From: JAFGVL01 sp031553685
GTDB lineage: Bacteria; Bacteroidota; Bacteroidia; Bacteroidales; Paludibacteraceae
NCBI GenBank assembly: GCA_031553685.1
Contig: JAVBLE010000031.1
Coordinates: 1-42,633, forward strand
Reading direction: 5' to 3'
Length of the DNA: 42,633 nt
The notes beneath the pieces were generated by a model. The model was not told the origin of the DNA. It worked only from the letters and a program-made list of their open reading frames with translations, and ran no database searches. Positions 24,384 to 32,902 of the stretch are shown here, piece after piece. Position 1 is the first letter of the stretch. Each line of letters begins with the position of its first letter. A program made the translations under genes and the position numbers.

Positions 24384-25493
24384 TTACAATTCACTTTCTT
24401 TCAATCTCTCCGCATTTTCTGCAATAATCAATTGATCAATCACATTTTGAATATCGCCATCCACAAAAGCAGATAAATTGTAGATTGTCAAGTTAATGCG
24501 ATGGTCGGTTACACGCCCTTGCGGATAATTGTAGGTGCGGATTTTTGCCGAGCGGTCGCCGGTACTCACCATTGTTTTACGACGAGCAGCAATATCGTCA
24601 ATATATTTTTGATGTTCTTTGTCGTAAATCATGGTACGAAGTCGTGCGAGGGCGCGTTCTTTGTTTTTTGGTTGGTCGCGGGTTTCGGTACATTCAATCA
24701 GGATTTCTTCCGAAACGCCTGTGTTGGGGTTCTTCCACACATAACGCAAACGAACGCCCGATTCTACCTTGTTTACATTTTGTCCGCCCGCACCACCCGA
24801 ACGGAAAGTATCCCATTTAATTTCGCCTTCGTTGATCACAACATCAAACTCATCAGCTTCGGGAAGCACTGCCACGGTAGCCGCCGAAGTGTGTACACGC
24901 CCCTGTGTTTCGGTTTGTGGTACCCGCTGCACGCGGTGCACACCCGATTCATACTTAAGCGTACCATATACATTTTCGCCGGTTACATCAAAAATTATTT
25001 CTTTGAAACCACCATTTGTTCCCTCGTTAAAATTATTTACCTGAATTTTCCAGCCTTTTGTTTCGCAATATTTTTGATACATACGGAATAAATCGCCGGC
25101 AAAAATCGCAGCCTCATCACCACCCGTTCCTCCACGAATTTCGACAATGGCATTCTTGCCATCTTCGGGATCGGCGGGAATAAGAAGGAGTTTTATTTCT
25201 TCTTCCATTTCGGGCAGTTGCGGTTGCAACAAGTCGAGTTCGGCTTTTGCCATGTCGCGCATTTCGGGATCATTTTCCGAGTCGAGTATTTCTTTGGCTT
25301 CATCAATGCCTTGCAACATGGTTTTATAGCGGTTCCGGGCTTCCATAATCCGCTCCAAATCCTTGTATTCTTTATTGAGCTTTACATAGCGTTTCATATC
25401 GGCAATTACCGATGGGTCGGTAATCAGCGTGGCTATTTCTTCAAATTTATGTTGTAATCCGTCGAGCTTTTCGAGTAGTGTTGTTTCTGCCAT
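24384..25493 (-). CDS. prfA: Peptide chain release factor 1
   Basis: RF1 reads UAA and UAG stop codons. The codon-reading P-x-T motif is PQT (192-194) in RVPQTETQGRVHTS. The peptidyl-hydrolysis GGQ (236-238) is in RSGGAGGQNVNKVESGVRL. The length of 369 aa is normal. The start is set at MAETTLLEKL; the longer frame adds 13 residues upstream without family support. The C-terminal end IAENAERLKESEL is repeated at the end of the downstream nuclease gene. A terminator upstream separates it from the TPR gene. Confidence 0.97.
   Translation of the reverse strand: MAETTLLEKLDGLQHKFEEIATLITDPSVIADMKRYVKLNKEYKDLERIMEARNRYKTMLQGIDEAKEILDSENDPEMRDMAKAELDLLQPQLPEMEEEIKLLLIPADPEDGKNAIVEIRGGTGGDEAAIFAGDLFRMYQKYCETKGWKIQVNNFNEGTNGGFKEIIFDVTGENVYGTLKYESGVHRVQRVPQTETQGRVHTSAATVAVLPEADEFDVVINEGEIKWDTFRSGGAGGQNVNKVESGVRLRYVWKNPNTGVSEEILIECTETRDQPKNKERALARLRTMIYDKEHQKYIDDIAARRKTMVSTGDRSAKIRTYNYPQGRVTDHRINLTIYNLSAFVDGDIQNVIDQLIIAENAERLKESEL
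24388..24426 (-). repeat. prfA 3' end (direct repeat, proximal)
   Basis: This is the partner of 23222-23260, with 35 of 39 positions identical. The four differences are three adjacent bases near the stop codon and one third-position change. Confidence 0.92.
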
Positions 25494-25524
25494 TATTTTA
25501 TTTTCAAAGATTTTAGATAAATAA

Positions 25525-25562
25525 AAAACCACAACGACTTCGAAAATGAGCGTTGTGGTTTT
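25525..25562 (-). terminator. Intrinsic terminator of the TPR gene
   Basis: A perfect 12-bp stem AAAACCACAACG / CGTTGTGGTTTT, then TTTATTTATC on the minus strand. It lies between the TPR gene stop codon and the prfA start. Confidence 0.85.
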
Positions 25563-25580
25563 ATGTTGTATGCAGCTTTG

Positions 25581-26273
25581 CTATTTCTTAGATAAAGTAG
25601 CGCGTTCGATATATTTATCAATATCTTGTGCGGTAGAGCTTTTTGAATATTTATCCTTAATTTGTGTGTAATATTCGATGGCTTTATCAAAGTTTTTATT
25701 AAACTCGTATAATATTCCTGCTTTCTTCAATGCCACAGGACTAAATACGCTATTATCCGCTTTGATGGCTTTATTGTAATAATCGTATGCCTTTTCGTAA
25801 TTTTTAAGTTCGACATAACAATCAGCAATTCCAATATTCACTACAACTGATGGATTTACAGAACCGTTTGCGTCAAATTCCGTAAAATAATCAATGGCTT
25901 TTTGATAATCGCCTTTTTCATAAGCAGCAACACCGGCAGACCATTTGGCAGCATTGGCAGACTTTGTCATGTCATAATCATCAATTATTTTATCAAAACC
26001 AATAAACCCTGCACCATCGCCGTTAAGCGCATATTTTACAGAGTCAACCTGCAAATATTCTTGCCCTTTTGCCATTTGGTTTTCGGCTTCGATTTCTTGT
26101 GGAGCAAAAATAAATTTCTTTACCAAAATTATTCCACAAATCACAATTACAATTCCTAAAACAGCATAAATCAACTGTTTTTGATATTTTTCGATAAATG
26201 CTTCCGCTTTACCGATAGCCACTTGAACATCTTCGCCAAAGCCGTGTTGAGGGGATTTTTTATTATCAGCCAT
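25581..26273 (-). CDS. Membrane-anchored TPR protein
   Basis: A 230-aa protein with a short cytoplasmic N-terminus and one membrane helix (about 35-52, LIYAVLGIVIVICGIILV). An exported TPR domain follows: AAKWSAGVAAYEKGDYQKAIDYFTEF, VVNIGIADCYVELKNYEKAYDYYNKAI and ALKKAGILYEFNKNFDKAIEYYTQI. The layout is like YfgM/BamD-type scaffolds. It is divergent from recF, an arrangement seen in other Bacteroidales. It ends at its own terminator. Confidence 0.9.
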   Translation of the reverse strand: MADNKKSPQHGFGEDVQVAIGKAEAFIEKYQKQLIYAVLGIVIVICGIILVKKFIFAPQEIEAENQMAKGQEYLQVDSVKYALNGDGAGFIGFDKIIDDYDMTKSANAAKWSAGVAAYEKGDYQKAIDYFTEFDANGSVNPSVVVNIGIADCYVELKNYEKAYDYYNKAIKADNSVFSPVALKKAGILYEFNKNFDKAIEYYTQIKDKYSKSSTAQDIDKYIERATLSKK

Positions 26274-26303
26274 ATAAATGTATTATTTTAATTTTTCGGA
26301 AGG

Positions 26304-26311
26304 CAAAAATA
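26304..26311 (-). promoter_or_regulatory. -7 promoter element of the TPR gene
   Basis: The minus strand reads TATTTTTG (TAnnTTTG), 30 bp upstream of the ATG. No clear -33 element was seen. Confidence 0.45.
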
Positions 26312-26421
26312 GGACTTTCTTTGCTATAAATAAAATTTTTAGTAAAAAAAATCTTTTTTGAACATCTTTCTTGCCTATAAACTCATGAGTCTATTTTTTC
26401 ACAACATTACAAAATAAATTT

Positions 26422-26429
26422 TATATTTG
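26422..26429 (+). promoter_or_regulatory. -7 promoter element of recF
   Basis: TATATTTG is a perfect TAnnTTTG; the -33 region is only a T-run (26394-26399). It would start transcription near 26436. That excludes the ATG at 26431 and supports the ATG at 26452 as the real recF start. Confidence 0.6.
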
Positions 26430-26451
26430 CATGAAGAAAAATATAGGGAAA

Positions 26452-27543
26452 ATGTTTTTACGGCAGTTATCCATCATCAATTATAAAAATATCAAGCAAG
26501 CCGAAATCGAGTTCTTGCCCAAGATCAATTGTTTTATCGGGCAAAATGGTTCGGGCAAAACCAATGTGCTGGATGCTGTGTATTACCTTTCGTATTGCAA
26601 AAGCCACAGCAATAGCATCGACAGCCAAAACATTAATCATGAAGAAGATTTCTTTGTCATTCAAGGCGAATATTTGGTAAATGAAAAAGAAGAACAGATT
26701 TACTGTGGGCTAAAACGCAAGCAACGAAAGGTTTTCAGGCGAAACAAGAAAGAATACGAACGGCTTTCGGAACATATCGGATTATTACCGCTGGTGCTTA
26801 TATCGCCCAACGACAGCAGCCTGATAGCCGAGGGTAGCGACGAGCGGCGCCGGTTTGTCGATTCCATTATTTCGCAATACGACAAAGAATATTTGCATGC
26901 GCTGATACAATATAACAATGCGCTGCAACAACGAAACTCACTACTCAAAGCACATGCAACCGACGCTGCCTTGTACGAAATCTGGGAAGGACAGATGGTG
27001 CTGCATGGTTTGTTTATTTTTGAGCGACGCACGGCTTTTATTGCTGAATTTACGCCCATTTTTCAAGAATTTTATCAATATCTTTCAAAAAATAATGAGC
27101 ATGTAAGTTTGAGTTACGAGTCGCAATTGCAAAAAGAACCTTTTGCCACACAACTGGCACGCAGCCGCGAGCGCGACAACCTGCTTGGCTACACAAGCAA
27201 AGGCACACACAAAGATGAACTCGAAATGCTTCTGGGTGAATATCCCATTAAGCGCGTAGGCTCGCAAGGGCAAAACAAAACTTATTTGATTGCGCTGAAA
27301 TTAGCTCAATTTAAATTCTTAAAAAAAATATCAAAAATAACCCCTATCCTACTCTTGGACGATATTTTCGACAAGCTGGATTCGTCGCGCGTAACACAAA
27401 TTGTGCATTTGGTAAGCGAAGATAATTTTGGGCAAATATTTATTACCGACACCAACCGCGAACACTTGGACGAAATATTGAAACAAATCCATCAGGATAC
27501 ACGCATTTTTATCGTAAATAATGGGGAAATCAGTTTGAATTAG
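26452..27543 (+). CDS. recF: DNA replication and repair protein RecF
   Basis: RecF is an SMC-like ATPase that loads RecA at single-strand gaps together with RecO and RecR. Walker A is GQNGSGKT (30-37), the signature region is GSQGQNKTYLIALKLAQF, and Walker B is LLLDDIFDKLD. The length is 363 aa. The start is moved to MFLRQLSIINYKNI because RecF proteins begin with this strand and because the -7 element leaves no room for a transcript reaching the ATG 21 bases upstream. No gene follows within 198 bp on this strand. Confidence 0.96.
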   Translation: MFLRQLSIINYKNIKQAEIEFLPKINCFIGQNGSGKTNVLDAVYYLSYCKSHSNSIDSQNINHEEDFFVIQGEYLVNEKEEQIYCGLKRKQRKVFRRNKKEYERLSEHIGLLPLVLISPNDSSLIAEGSDERRRFVDSIISQYDKEYLHALIQYNNALQQRNSLLKAHATDAALYEIWEGQMVLHGLFIFERRTAFIAEFTPIFQEFYQYLSKNNEHVSLSYESQLQKEPFATQLARSRERDNLLGYTSKGTHKDELEMLLGEYPIKRVGSQGQNKTYLIALKLAQFKFLKKISKITPILLLDDIFDKLDSSRVTQIVHLVSEDNFGQIFITDTNREHLDEILKQIHQDTRIFIVNNGEISLN

Positions 27544-27741
27544 AGATAAATGCAAAATTAATAATCCTTTTATTCAGTATCAATCAGTTTGTTTTCGTGT
27601 AAGCAAACATCTAAACTTCAAAACAGTATTAACAAACTTGATAGTTGTTTTAGCAATACCAGGGTGCTTTCCTCAACTGTATTAGTTCGTAATATCTGAA
27701 TTGATTTTCGGGTGTGCCTATAATGGTAAATAGTTAGCAAT

Positions 27742-30171
27742 TTACCGGATATTCGCCAAACTCATAATATCGCCAAACACACCGGCGGCGGTTACACTGG
27801 CGCCTGCACCGTAGCCTTTGATAATCATCGGGTGGTCATAGCGTTCGGTGGTGATCATGATGATGTTGTTGCTACCTTCAAGGTCGTAGAATGGGTGGCG
27901 CATATCCACCTCTTGCAAACCTACCGAACATACGCCGTTTTCCATTTTGGCAACGAAGCGGTATTTCTTTTGTTCGGCTTCGAGGCGTTGGCGTTTTTGC
28001 TCAAATTCGCTGTCAAGCTCATTGATTGTATTCCAGAAATCGTCCAGCGAACCGGCAAAATATTTGTCAGGCACAAAAAGGTTTTTGATTACATCGCTTT
28101 GTTCTACCCGATAACCGGCTTCGCGGCTAAGGATAACCAGCTTGCGGATAACATCCGTTCCGCTCAAATCAATGCGCGGGTCGGGCTCGGCAAAGCGGGC
28201 TTCTTTCGCCATCATAATGGCTTTGCTGAAAGGAATATCTTTGCTGATGGTATTGAAAATAAAGTTGAGCGTACCCGAAAGCACCGCTTCCATTTTCAGG
28301 ATTTTATCGCCCGAATTAACCAAGTTACTAATGGTGCCGATAATGGGTAGTCCGGCTCCTACATTGGTTTCGAAAAGATATTTAGCATCCTTCTTACGCG
28401 AAAGTTCTTTCAGTTCGGCATAGTTGTCATAATCGCCCGAAGCCGCTACTTTATTTGCCGTAACTACCGATACATTGTGCGAAAGCAAATCGTTGTATAG
28501 TGTAGCAACTTGGTAACTTGCCGTACAATCTACAAACACAGAATTAAAAATATTCATCTCCAAAATGCCGTCGCGAATTACTTCGGGAGCGGTCGGAACA
28601 CCTTTTTCGGTTACTAAAGTTTTGTAATTAGACAAGTCGATTCCGTCGCGGTCGAACAATACTTTATGCTCGTCGGCAATACCTACTACTTTTATTTTCA
28701 AGCGATTTTGCTCCAATAATTTGGGTTGTTGCTGGCGAATTTGATCCAACAAACCACCGCCCACTGTTCCGGTTCCCACCAAGAAAATATTCAGTTCCTG
28801 ATATTCGGACAGGAAGAACGACTCGTGAATTACATTTAACGCTTTGCGCAGTGATTTTGAGTCTATTACAAACGAAATATTTGTTTCCGAAGCTCCTTGT
28901 GCAATGGCAATCACATTAATGCCGTTCCGACCCAGTGTTCCGAACAATTTGCCCGAAATGCCCGGGATGCGTTTCATATTATCGCCCACGATAGCAACGG
29001 TTGCCAAGTCTTTTTCGGCTTTGATATGGTTTATTTCGCCCATGCTCAGCTCTTGTGCAAACTCTTTGCTAATAGCTTCGACAGCCGTGTCGGCTTCGGT
29101 GTTTTTCACCCCAAGTGAAATCGTGTTTTCGGATGAGGCTTGCGAAATAAAGAACACATTGATTCCTTTTGCAGCCAAAGCGCCAAACAGGCGTTGGCTC
29201 ACGCCGATAACACCTACCATGCCCAAGCCTTCCATCGTAATCAGAGCCGTGTCGTTAATGGACGAAATCCCTTTTATGCTTTTTACGCCGTCTTCTTTTT
29301 TGCGTTCGATAAGCGTACCCGGCGCATCGGGATTGAAAGTATTTTTAATTAATATCGGAATATTTTGGTGATAAACCGGGAAAATCGTTGGTGGATACAC
29401 CACTTTTGCCCCAAAATTGCAAAGCTCCATCGCTTCGATAAAGCTTAAGCGTTCGATCACATAGGCTTTGCTGATTACACGCGGGTCGGCAGTCATAAAG
29501 CCGTCCACATCGGTCCATATTTCGAGAACCGAAGCGTCGAGTGCTGCCGCGATAATTGCTGCTGTATAATCCGAGCCTCCGCGCCCGAGATTTGTCATCG
29601 AGCCCGTCGTTTCGTCGGTAGAGATAAAGCCCGGACAAAGGGTTATTTTATTCTTTCCGGAAAATGCTTTTTGGATGAGTGCGTTGGTGGTGTCGATACT
29701 CAAAATGTGTTTGCCAAAGCTGGTATTAGTTTTGATAAAATCGGGCGAATAGGCATACGCCGCGCCTTTTATCGCACTGGCAACAATGATGGACGAAATG
29801 CGTTCGCCGTAACTCACAATCACATCGTGTACCGCAAGCGAGCATTGCTTGGTCAGTTCCACTTCCTTGTAGATGGTCGCCAATTCGTCCAACAATATGT
29901 TGGTTTTGCCCGAAATTTCGTTTGCCTTGTCGGCAGGGACAACGCCGGCAATTACTTCATGATGGCGATTGCATATTTCGCCGAACTCGGTTTGCCAGGT
30001 TTTGTTGCCTGCTACGGCAAGTTTTTCAACTGCAATCAGTTTGTCGGTTATCCCACCCAAGGCGGATACCACCACAATACAGTCTTCCTGCTGGTTTTCA
30101 ACTATTTTTTTTACACTTAAAATGCTGCTTACAGAACCTACGGATGTTCCGCCAAATTTTAATACCTTCAT
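27742..30171 (-). CDS. thrA: Bifunctional aspartokinase / homoserine dehydrogenase
   Basis: This 809-aa fusion catalyses the first and third steps of the aspartate pathway to threonine and methionine. The aspartokinase part starts MKVLKFGGTSVGS and has GFISTDETTGSMTNLGRGGSDYT-type substrate residues (about 178-200). Two ACT regulatory segments follow (ALITMEGLGMVGVIGV and VATVAIVGDNMKRIPGISGKLF-like). The dehydrogenase part has the NAD(P) loop VGTGTVGGG (about 465) and the conserved KILKMEAVLSGTLNFIFN and EPDPRIDLSGTDVIRKL stretches. Threonine feedback through the ACT domains is expected from the family. It appears monocistronic. Confidence 0.96.
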   Translation of the reverse strand: MKVLKFGGTSVGSVSSILSVKKIVENQQEDCIVVVSALGGITDKLIAVEKLAVAGNKTWQTEFGEICNRHHEVIAGVVPADKANEISGKTNILLDELATIYKEVELTKQCSLAVHDVIVSYGERISSIIVASAIKGAAYAYSPDFIKTNTSFGKHILSIDTTNALIQKAFSGKNKITLCPGFISTDETTGSMTNLGRGGSDYTAAIIAAALDASVLEIWTDVDGFMTADPRVISKAYVIERLSFIEAMELCNFGAKVVYPPTIFPVYHQNIPILIKNTFNPDAPGTLIERKKEDGVKSIKGISSINDTALITMEGLGMVGVIGVSQRLFGALAAKGINVFFISQASSENTISLGVKNTEADTAVEAISKEFAQELSMGEINHIKAEKDLATVAIVGDNMKRIPGISGKLFGTLGRNGINVIAIAQGASETNISFVIDSKSLRKALNVIHESFFLSEYQELNIFLVGTGTVGGGLLDQIRQQQPKLLEQNRLKIKVVGIADEHKVLFDRDGIDLSNYKTLVTEKGVPTAPEVIRDGILEMNIFNSVFVDCTASYQVATLYNDLLSHNVSVVTANKVAASGDYDNYAELKELSRKKDAKYLFETNVGAGLPIIGTISNLVNSGDKILKMEAVLSGTLNFIFNTISKDIPFSKAIMMAKEARFAEPDPRIDLSGTDVIRKLVILSREAGYRVEQSDVIKNLFVPDKYFAGSLDDFWNTINELDSEFEQKRQRLEAEQKKYRFVAKMENGVCSVGLQEVDMRHPFYDLEGSNNIIMITTERYDHPMIIKGYGAGASVTAAGVFGDIMSLANIR

Positions 30172-30181
30172 AAATTTTAGT

Positions 30182-30290
30182 TTGTGAGATAGTGAGTTTG
30201 TGAGATAGTGGGATAGTGAACAATATACAACTTTTTGGAAATCCTGCTGTTTTTATTTTCTCGCTATCTCACTATCTCGCCATCTGAAAA
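30182..30290. repeat. Inverted repeat of GTGAGATAGTG words
   Basis: The left side has tandem GTTTGTGAGATAGTGAG words and the right side the complement TCTCGCTATCTCACTATCTC. The left-hand words are imperfect copies of one another. It is located upstream of thrA, between it and the tRNA-Arg promoter. A similar CGCCATCTAACTTTCTCGCT stretch occurs near 41502. Confidence 0.6.
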
Positions 30291-30344
30291 ACGGGCGTAA
30301 AGTTATAAAAAACAGCTTGTGAAACATAATTTTATTTGTAAAGA

Positions 30345-30377
30345 TTTGCACAACAGGCAAAAAAACGCTTATCTTTG
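30345..30377 (+). promoter_or_regulatory. Promoter of tRNA-Arg
   Basis: TTTG (30345-30348), 21 bases, TATCTTTG (30370-30377), 24 bp upstream of the mature tRNA. It uses the same elements as the tRNA-Met promoter, with a spacer one base longer. Confidence 0.8.
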
Positions 30378-30401
30378 CAGCCTCTTTTTACGGAAAATGA
30401 G

Positions 30402-30475
<74 letters not shown>

Positions 30476-30480
30476 CAAAA

Positions 30481-30526
30481 AAAATCATAGCCCTGCAAAT
30501 CACTGAATTTGCAGGGCTATGATTTT
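30481..30526. terminator. Bidirectional terminator between tRNA-Arg and the HD gene
   Basis: A perfect 20-bp stem AAAATCATAGCCCTGCAAAT and its complement with loop CACTGA, bordered by A and T runs on both sides. It serves the tRNA on the plus strand and the HD-domain gene on the minus strand. Confidence 0.92.
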
Positions 30527-30546
30527 ATAAATTACTATTCAATATC

Positions 30547-31218
30547 TTACAACAAATTGTTGTTGTTTATGTTGAGCTTGAATGTGATACCTAATACTTC
30601 GGCCGACTTGCGCGAGAGTAGCATCCGGTCTAAAAAGATTTCGAAATAATCCATTACGGCGCATATTTGGGTGTCGATTGCGAGGTAAAGGGTGGCTGTT
30701 TTTGTTTCGATGTCGAAGGTGAGCTCGGAGCTTGTTACGGCATAGTTTACCCGATCGTGTATGTCTTCGTAGATGGTTTCTTTGCTGCGCACGCGGGTGC
30801 GGTGCACATCGGTTTTGTCGGCAAGGATCAGGGCGGCTGCTACCGCGTTTACAGGGAATGCGGCTTTTTCGTCGTGGTTGCCTATGGCGGTGATGATGGT
30901 GGCGATGTCTTCGGCACACATCCCCATGTTGTCTAATATGCGGAATGCCATGACGGCTCCGGTTTGGGCGTGGCTGATGCGGTTTACTACATTGCCGATG
31001 TCGTGCATGTAGGCGGCTATTTTTACGAGTTCTACCTCGTGTTCGCTGTATTCTAATTCGTGCAGCAGTTTTCCAGCAACGCTTGCGCATTTGGTGGCAT
31101 GAGCAAAGCTGTGTTTGGTGTATCCGATGGCTTTTAACGAGTTGTCGGCTTGTTTGATGTAAGTGCGGATTTCTTCGGAGTTTTTGACTTCTTCGAATGT
31201 TACTTTTTTATAATTCAT
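30547..31218 (-). CDS. HD-domain phosphohydrolase
   Basis: A 223-aa metal-dependent hydrolase. It has His36 and His40 in the HSFAHATKCA helix, the HD pair H72-D73 in AAYMHDIGNV, a further His-Asp in AIGNHDE (about 112-116) and ADKTDVHRTRVR near 135. The pattern is of stand-alone HD proteins acting on nucleotides or phosphomonoesters. The substrate is unknown. The start is set at MNYKKVTFEEV, since the longer version needs a TTG start. It follows the YqeY-like gene by 9 bp on the same strand, so they are one unit. Confidence 0.9.
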   Translation of the reverse strand: MNYKKVTFEEVKNSEEIRTYIKQADNSLKAIGYTKHSFAHATKCASVAGKLLHELEYSEHEVELVKIAAYMHDIGNVVNRISHAQTGAVMAFRILDNMGMCAEDIATIITAIGNHDEKAAFPVNAVAAALILADKTDVHRTRVRSKETIYEDIHDRVNYAVTSSELTFDIETKTATLYLAIDTQICAVMDYFEIFLDRMLLSRKSAEVLGITFKLNINNNNLL

Positions 31219-31227
31219 AGGCAAATC

Positions 31228-31677
31228 TTACTTGTTGAGCAATTGCTTTACCTTTTCGGAGATGGCGCGTCCTTCGGCTTTTCCGGCTAATTGTTTGGTA
31301 GCTGCACCCATTACTTTGCCCATGTCTTGAGCCGAACTTGCACCTACTTGTGCTATGATTTCGCTGATGGCTTTTTCGAGTTCGGCATCGCTCATTTGTG
31401 CCGGCAGGTATTCGCTCAGTACGGCTACTTCTGCCAATTCGTTTTCGGCTAAATCGGTTCGGTTTTGTTCGGTGAAAATTTGAGCAGCGTCTTTGCGTTG
31501 CTTCACCATTTTTTGAATGATTTTGATCCCTGCTTCGTCGTTAAAGCTTTCGCCGCCTTTGGCTGTTTTGGCTTCGAGAAACTCTTTTTTTACTCCGCGT
31601 AATGCTTCGGTGCGCACTTTATCTTTGGCAAGCATCGCTTTTTTGATGTCTTCGCTTATTTGATCGAAAAGTTCCAT
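31228..31677 (-). CDS. GatB/YqeY domain protein
   Basis: A 149-aa protein of the stand-alone YqeY family, which shares the tRNA-binding tail domain of GatB amidotransferase. Typical features are KAMLAKDKVRTEALRGVKKEF (starting near residue 13), KQRKDAAQIFTEQNRTDLAENELAE and YLPAQMSDAELEKAI, plus the closing GKVMGAATKQLAGKAEGRAISEKVKQLL. Its job is not established. First gene of a unit with the HD gene. Confidence 0.93.
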   Translation of the reverse strand: MELFDQISEDIKKAMLAKDKVRTEALRGVKKEFLEAKTAKGGESFNDEAGIKIIQKMVKQRKDAAQIFTEQNRTDLAENELAEVAVLSEYLPAQMSDAELEKAISEIIAQVGASSAQDMGKVMGAATKQLAGKAEGRAISEKVKQLLNK

Positions 31678-31711
31678 AAATGTTTGTTTTTTAGAAATTC
31701 TTAATATGATG

Positions 31712-31719
31712 CAAATGTA
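31712..31719 (-). promoter_or_regulatory. -7 promoter element of the YqeY gene
   Basis: The minus strand reads TACATTTG (TAnnTTTG), 34 bp upstream of the ATG. The -33 element is unclear; a perfect hairpin starts 21 bp further upstream. Confidence 0.5.
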
Positions 31720-31740
31720 TTTCTTTTTTTACAAATAATA

Positions 31741-31786
31741 AACCTGTTGTGCATTTGGTTTAAAGAAACCAAATGCACAACAGGTT
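31741..31786. repeat. Perfect 21-bp-stem hairpin between divergent promoters
   Basis: Stem arms AACCTGTTGTGCATTTGGTT(T) and exact complement, loop AAAG. It lies between the -7 elements of the YqeY gene and porQ, where a terminator of either gene is not expected. One arm word (TGTGCATTTGGTTT) recurs at 9210-9223. Confidence 0.85.
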
Positions 31787-31852
31787 AAATCACAATATTC
31801 TTGAGCATAAATTGTTTATTTCTCTTTTAAATCAATTCCGATGAAAAAATAG

Positions 31853-31860
31853 TATCTTTG
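31853..31860 (+). promoter_or_regulatory. -7 promoter element of porQ
   Basis: TATCTTTG, identical to the -7 elements of both tRNA promoters, 22 bp upstream of the porQ ATG. No TTTG is seen at the expected -33 position. Confidence 0.55.
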
Positions 31861-31882
31861 ATGTCAAAAATAAAAAACCGGT

Positions 31883-32902
31883 ATGAAGCATTGGCTGTAT
31901 ATTTTCAGTTTCTTTTTAGTGTCAACAACGATAAAAGCCCAATCGGACGGGCAAGCGGTATATCATTTCCTGAACCTTCCGTTTTCGTCGCACAATGCAG
32001 CATTGGGTGGGAGTAATGTGGCTTTGCCGGTCGATGGGATCAGTGGTGCAATGGTAAACCCGGCGTTGCTTTCGGATGCCACCAATAAGCAGATTGCGAT
32101 AAATTACACCAATTATTTGTATGATGTATCGATGGGAAATGCGGCTTACGGGCAAAATTTCGGGCGACACCGTTTGGGTGCCGGATTGATTTTTATGGAT
32201 TACGGAACTTTCGAAGGTGCTGACGAAGCGGGGCAATCGACCGGCGAATTTTCGGCTAAAGATTTTGCACTGAACCTCGAATATGCTTTGCAGTTAGACA
32301 AATATTGGACAGCAGGGGTTACGCTCAAACCGATTTATTCGGCTTACGAAACTTATACAGCTTTTGGGCTTGGGGTCGATTTGGGAGCGGCGTGGGTAAA
32401 GCCCGAGCAGCAAATGGCGCTGGGCTTCGTGGTGGCTAATATCGGGCAACAGTTTAGCGGATATAACAATGACAAAGAAAAATTGCCGCTGAATGCGATA
32501 GTGAGTTTTACCAAAAAATTCGAACATGCGCCTTTGCGTATCGCACTCACGGCTCATCACCTGAATAAATGGGATTTGTCGTACACCGATACCTACACCG
32601 AAACCTCGCTGACAGGCGAAAAAACAACGCCCGAAGTAAGCAATGTCGATATGTTTTTCCGCCATATTATTTTTGGGGTCGATTTGGTGCCGAATAAGAA
32701 TTTTTACCTTTCGGCAAGCTACAATCGCCAGCGGGCAGCCGAGTTGTCATTGCGCGACACCAAAAGCATGGCAGGATTTTCGTTTGGCGGCGGCATCAAA
32801 ATATCCAAATTCGGAGTAGGTTTTGCCGCTTCGCAATATCAGAAAGGGATTTGGTCGTACCAATTCTCGCTTACAACAGATTTGAAAGAATTTAAAAAAT
32901 AA
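31883..32902 (+). CDS. porQ: Type IX secretion system protein PorQ
   Basis: A 339-aa outer-membrane protein of the PorV/PorQ (FadL-like) barrel family. The signal peptide ends TIKAQ. The mature start AVYHFLNLPFSSHNAALGGSNVAL and ISGAMVNPALLSD are the PorQ hallmark. The rest is barrel strands ending YQFSLTTDLKEFKK. PorQ belongs to the attachment complex of the type IX secretion system, the Bacteroidota-specific exporter, so the organism is likely to have this system; no cargo with a sorting domain was noticed in the window. The stop codon overlaps the cmk start by one base (TAATG), a linkage seen in other Bacteroidota. Confidence 0.92.
   Translation: MKHWLYIFSFFLVSTTIKAQSDGQAVYHFLNLPFSSHNAALGGSNVALPVDGISGAMVNPALLSDATNKQIAINYTNYLYDVSMGNAAYGQNFGRHRLGAGLIFMDYGTFEGADEAGQSTGEFSAKDFALNLEYALQLDKYWTAGVTLKPIYSAYETYTAFGLGVDLGAAWVKPEQQMALGFVVANIGQQFSGYNNDKEKLPLNAIVSFTKKFEHAPLRIALTAHHLNKWDLSYTDTYTETSLTGEKTTPEVSNVDMFFRHIIFGVDLVPNKNFYLSASYNRQRAAELSLRDTKSMAGFSFGGGIKISKFGVGFAASQYQKGIWSYQFSLTTDLKEFKK

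Noticed and set aside
29345..29638. 97-codon minus-strand ORF
   Set aside because: A shadow frame within thrA.
30539..31090. 183-codon Arg/His-rich minus-strand ORF
   Set aside because: It is a shadow frame of the HD-domain gene with biased composition.
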